Positions 59,678 through 64,000 of a DNA stretch of 64,000 bases are shown piece by piece. The notes below the pieces were generated by a model, which had not been told where the DNA came from, did no database searches, and saw nothing but the letters and a program-made list of their open reading frames with translations. A program made the position numbers and the translations under genes. Location of the stretch: NCBI RefSeq assembly GCF_019578655.1, contig NC_063257.1:2790001-2854000 (forward strand), read 5' to 3'. This DNA comes from Ricinus communis (lineage: Eukaryota > Streptophyta > Magnoliopsida > Malpighiales > Euphorbiaceae). Each line of letters starts with the position of its first letter. Position 1 is the stretch's first letter.

Positions 59678-61991
59678 ATACAGTTTACCTACTTGTATAG
59701 TGGCTATACAACGAGCAAATTTCATGTTAATATGCATGATGAGGCCTTTGTAAGTTGTTGGACAAAATTTTAACCACTAGCTATCAGGTAAAATATTTGT
59801 TTTGTTCAGGTAAAATCTTAACCACTGGCAGGTTGGCCAAGTTCCTTATCGTCTTCTTCTTAGTCTCTTAACTTGACAATTTTAGTTAGCACTGAGCAGG
59901 CTGTTCATCCTTTTAGGACAGTTCTTGGCCAAATCCGTGGAGGTGGATCATAATCATGCAATAACTTATCGGTTTCCGGAGTAGATAAGAAATATTTTAA
60001 TTAAAAAACCTTATTATAAAAAAATAAAAACCTTAAAAGTCGAAGAAGCAATGTGAAAAATGAAAGTCCAAAGGTGAAGCCATGTGTATATGCTGCTTGT
60101 GCCAAGTGTGGGCGCAACTTAAAAGAGCATATGTGATGGCCAGTCTTGTACCTTGAACTTATGGAGGAAAGTGTTTTTCAATATTTGCTACTGCCATTTT
60201 TGGATTATTTTTGAAAAGTAAAAGGTTATTAGTTTGATATAATTGGGATGTATTTCTGTGAAGAAAAAGAAAATCTATATACACACACACGTTGGACTTC
60301 ACTGAAAGTTTGATCTATATCCAACCTATTTTATAAACATGTAAGAACATTAGGAATTGCATTATTTTTTTAAAACTACACTTCTATTTACCAACAGTCT
60401 AATCATATTGAAAATTTAGTAATATTTATATTTCAGGTATAACATACAAGTTTATGTCCTCTCATGACACAACAAAATCAACGTTGGTAATCTCTAACAA
60501 AAATGCATAAATATTATTGTACATGAAAATTAAGCTTAATGAGTATTAATAAAAAAAATGATACAAATATTATGACATGTTAAAAAAAATCTAATTATGA
60601 TAGTTGTCTGTGTATTAAACTTTGTTTAAATATATAATAATATTATTAATATTCTGATTTTAAATAAAATAAATAATAATAAATCACAGGACAGAAGAGG
60701 TACCAGTAATAATAATATCAATGGGAGCTGAATCGAAATCTTCGTAATGGGGAAAGCAAAAGCTAGAAAAGCCGAGAACTTGACCTCAGGAAAGAAGCGG
60801 CACCTTTGACTAGGCCGGCCCATTATTACCCATCCGAGTCAGCGACTGAGGTGGGGTCCACACGCATCTCGTTATCTCTTGCCTCGCTTTCTTACATGGA
60901 CATTGCTCGAATTAGGCAGTGGGCGGACCCACAGATCGGAGAAACGAGATTCGGACACAAATACAAATTTGAAATTTGATATACATATGATATGACTCCC
61001 CCTTCATATTATTTTTTCTATTTTTACCCTTATTATAAAAATATCAACCAAAATATATAACCACCAGAAAATTGTCTGATATGGCAAGAGGTAATTCAAA
61101 ATATTGTTGAATATTTAAAAATTTTAATGTATTTATAAATATTTTAGATTAAAATATATAAAAGTCCATCTAGGATGGCTGCCCTGCTTCTGTGTTTTAT
61201 TTGTCCACTTATGATCCCTAGCCGCCTGTCACTCGTACGGTGCGTCCTATTATCTTCTTCTTCTATGATTATCGCCACTACTTCTTTTGGAAAATGATAC
61301 AATAACTTTAATTTTCTTGGACATTCTTCGGTAATTTTTTTCTATTCGATAAACAATTAGCTTAGTACATCAGAGTATTAGGAAGGCAGATTTGAAAGGA
61401 AGAGGCTTAAATCAGCCAATCTAAACACGATGCAAGGAGAATTGACCGTATTATTATGGTTGATTATAATCAAATATAAATTTGACCACACACTTGTCTC
61501 CCTCCAATAATTCAAATATTACAGCATCCCACAAACTCAATATAGATTGGGATGAATGAAGAGAGTTATCCCCTCCTTGGTTAACAATGCTTTTTTATAT
61601 CATTCTTAAGATCTAGTACCAGTTTATAAAGATTATTCGTGCATAGTTTAATTATGGGCTTCTTGATTAGGTAGTAACTAATTTGAGTCGCAATTCTGTT
61701 CCAAGCAAAGCTTGCTGCTTGTTAATTCCAAGCACATTTTCCAAAGTTGATTGCTATTCAGACGAACTTCTTCACCCATCCTTTTTCTTCTTTCCGTTCC
61801 CCCCACGAGAAAATAGTTGCTTAGTTCCAGAAGTAACAAGCTTAACTTCCTGCCTATCGTCGTTTAATTTGGAAAACTCAAAAGCAAAAGCATAGAATGA
61901 ATCTATCAGAACTAACTTTATTTTCTTCTATTGGACAAAGAATTATTTACACTAATTTCCACAGAAGTATAGACAGTAATACAGGACTTGC
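59678..61991. other. spacer between NAT and NLR genes
   Basis: 3' flanks of the two convergent genes. No gene was seen. Open frames at 60626-60823 and 61683-61895 have no domain. Confidence 0.4.
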
Positions 61992-64000
61992 TCATTCATC
62001 AAGCCAGTCTATACCAAAGTGTTTTTCAGCAACCTGAACATGAACATTGTCCTTTCCCGCATCCTTCCATAACCAAGAAGCCTCTTCATCACAAATTACG
62101 CAGCGTAAAGACTCTAAGGACACAACAGATTGTGGTAGACTCCAAATCCGTGAGCATTCCCTCATGTCAATCTTCTCCAAGCTTGACAATTTACCAATGT
62201 TCTCAGGAAGACGTTTTAGATTAACACACTGAGAAATGTCTAGGTACTTCAACCATGTTAGCTCACATATGCTTGACGGAAGCATCTTCAGAATTGGACA
62301 AGCATAGAACCTCAAAATTTGTAGGCATTTCAGGTTACCTAAGTTGGGAAGGAGTTCTTGGAGATTGTGGCAATTGGTTATACTAAGAATTCTCAGTGAT
62401 TGCATCCTAGAAATGCTAGGAGGCAGCTTGATCAAATCGTCGCAATGGTCAATTGTAAGTTCTGAGAGGGAAGGAAAGATCTCAACCTGATCAAGGCTGT
62501 TATTGATTTTGCATAGGATGAGAGATATTTTACGCAAACTTCTCAATGGGATGGTAGATTCCGTCAACTGCTTAATGGAAACTTTTTCAAGCCAAAGGCT
62601 CCTCAAGTTGGCCAAATTAGAAAAAGCTGAAAAGTTATGGAGTGTAGCATTTCGTGTACTGTGATTTATCACAATCAATGCCCTAAGTTTTGGCATGTTT
62701 TCGATGAAAGGAGGCAGGAAATACTCATTTGCTGAGAAGTTTACCATGAGAACCTCAGCCTTGGGGAACTCCATCTTCAACCAGTCCATTTCTCTCATTT
62801 CACCTATACATCAGAATCAATACAAACATCACATCATTAATTTCAATTGCACCGGTTAAGCATTGTTTAAAGCGAAGCAAACAAGAAAAGGGAGATAGAT
62901 ACCTGTATGAAGTGAAACAATCTGAGCATTAAATGGCAGATGAGCATTTCTGTCCCATTCTTTTGGAGTTTCCGAATCTCTTCTCGGCATAAGTAATCGA
63001 CTGCGCTCATTTACATTACCTCGATTGGCCAAATATATAGCAAGATCCCGCAACACATCATGTTGAGTAACAGAGATGTCATAGTAACTGCTATACAGAT
63101 CTCCAGCTCTGCAAAATTAACAAATCAAAGGAATTTAGATGAGCAATTTATCTAAACAACATCATCCTAGCTAGATTTAATTAGTATGATGAAAAATTAC
63201 CTTGCATCCTTCACCAAAGTGAGAAGATTCTTGTCTGAAAGCTCAACAAGGATAGCAAAAGCTTCCTCCGGATCAAGATCACGTATCTCAACCCACATAT
63301 TGATGAGAACATCAAGAGGGATCTTCTTGTCTTCAGGAAAGCAACTCAAATCCAAGAAGCATTCCCTAACTTTTTTAGGCAAGAATTTAATGCTAAGGGC
63401 CATCCTATCTAGCAACTTGTTTTCATGGGACTCACAAATAGGTTCCCCCCTCAATAATCTCTTCTTTGCACTTGCCCAATACATTTCAGGTTGGCCCCTT
63501 AGTGCACATCCAATCACTTTGAGAGCTAAGGGAAGCCCTTTACACTCATTCACGATCTATCAACCAAGAAAATTTTGTCAGCAGGATTATCACTCAATAT
63601 CACTTGGTAATGAAACAATACACACGCACAGAGAGGAGGTTTAACATTACCTGCTTGACCAGATTGGCATCAGCAGCAAGAGGAATGGATGTTTGCCCAA
63701 AAGCAGAGAGGCAGAACAAGGATATTGCTTCCTCCCCCCTCAACAGTTCTACTTCATAACTAGCATTGGTGACACTTGGGAATTTGAATCGTGAAACCAC
63801 AAGTGTCTTGCATCCAGCTGCCTTAAAAGTTAACTGCTCAAGAACAGAAAGTGACCAAACATCATCTAAAACAACCAACATTCGAGATCCAAATCTCCAT
63901 TCAAACTTCGGGGGATTCCAGCTTGGCATGAGATCATTAACACCCCTATCCACATCATCACTTCCTGAAACAAATCTCCAAACTTTTGCCCTTAATTGCT
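61992..64000 (-). CDS. ADR1-like helper NLR (CC-R/NB-ARC/LRR), C-terminal part; 5' end beyond window
   Basis: Visible exons are 64000-63651 (partial), 63556-63201, 63108-62903 and 62803-61992, with GT/AG joins and consistent phase. The NB-ARC part shows Walker B RMLVVLDDVW, the RNBS-B-like KTLVVSRFKF, GLPLALKV and the RNBS-D block CFLDLSCFPEDKKIPLDVL. The MHD position reads TQHDVLRDLA (QHD), typical of ADR1-type helpers. The LRR follows with FPSLSELTIDHCDDLIKLP and YLDISQCVNLKRLPENIG, ending FGIDWLDE at the usual terminal stop. Helper NLRs of this clade act at the plasma membrane downstream of EDS1-family immune receptors. The P-loop and RPW8-like CC domain are off the right edge. Family confidence is high; member identity is not. 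Confidence 0.9.

Noticed and set aside
1..64000. Search for CRISPR-like arrays, organelle insertions or bacterial-type operons
   Set aside because: Only microsatellites, transposon repeats and diverged duplications were seen; nothing with regular short repeats and unique spacers, and no organelle genes.

Overview
The window is nuclear DNA of a flowering plant, almost certainly a eudicot. The genes are split by GT-AG introns, the spacers are AT-rich, and the protein families are plant ones: REM-type B3 factors, a Dof factor, ent-kaurene oxidase, a thylakoidal processing peptidase, a CYP701A-type P450 and an ADR1-type helper NLR. The sequence alone does not fix the species. Exon models below were built by joining open frames at consensus splice sites so that the reading phase is kept and the family domain is restored. 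All assignments rest on recognising motifs and family sequences by eye; no database search was run.

Layout. 0.1-5.3 kb: two minus-strand REM/B3 genes, one running off the left edge, with a GC-rich hAT-like element between them. 5.6-9.2 kb: a block of dead and mobile DNA. It holds a pseudogene of a molybdenum-cofactor-sulfurase-like PLP enzyme, abutted by a truncated Copia retrotransposon whose LTR carries three internal repeat units and a perfect hairpin, then a roughly 100-bp tandem repeat split by a second hAT-like element with an exact 8-bp target duplication. 10.2-13.2 kb: ent-kaurene oxidase (gibberellin synthesis). 18.4-19.1 kb: a single-exon Dof factor. 21.2-21.4 kb: a 5'-truncated LINE tail with an 18-bp target duplication. 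22.0-25.3 kb: a lysine/histidine-transporter-like permease. 25.3-35.1 kb: a gene-poor AT-rich stretch with a diverged tandem duplication, a possible decayed element and microsatellites.

35.2-39.8 kb: thylakoidal processing peptidase followed in the same direction by a TIN1-like ER protein. 40.6-42.1 kb: a pseudogene of CAX-interacting protein 4 next to the RNase H end of a LINE. 42.6-46.9 kb: a small A/B-barrel (HS1-like) gene convergent with an NPF4-type transporter that appears to use a GC-AG intron and a coding first exon of only ATG. 50.9-52.6 kb: an LR-type serpin. 55.3-59.7 kb: a 14-exon nucleobase-ascorbate transporter. 62.0-64.0 kb: the C-terminal part of an ADR1-like helper NLR running off the right edge.

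The genes do not form a pathway or operon-like unit; this is an ordinary mixed plant gene neighbourhood. I found no convincing undescribed system. The most unusual observations are the organisation of the Copia LTR, the nested transposon histories, the two recognisable pseudogenes, and the non-canonical splicing inferred for the NPF gene.
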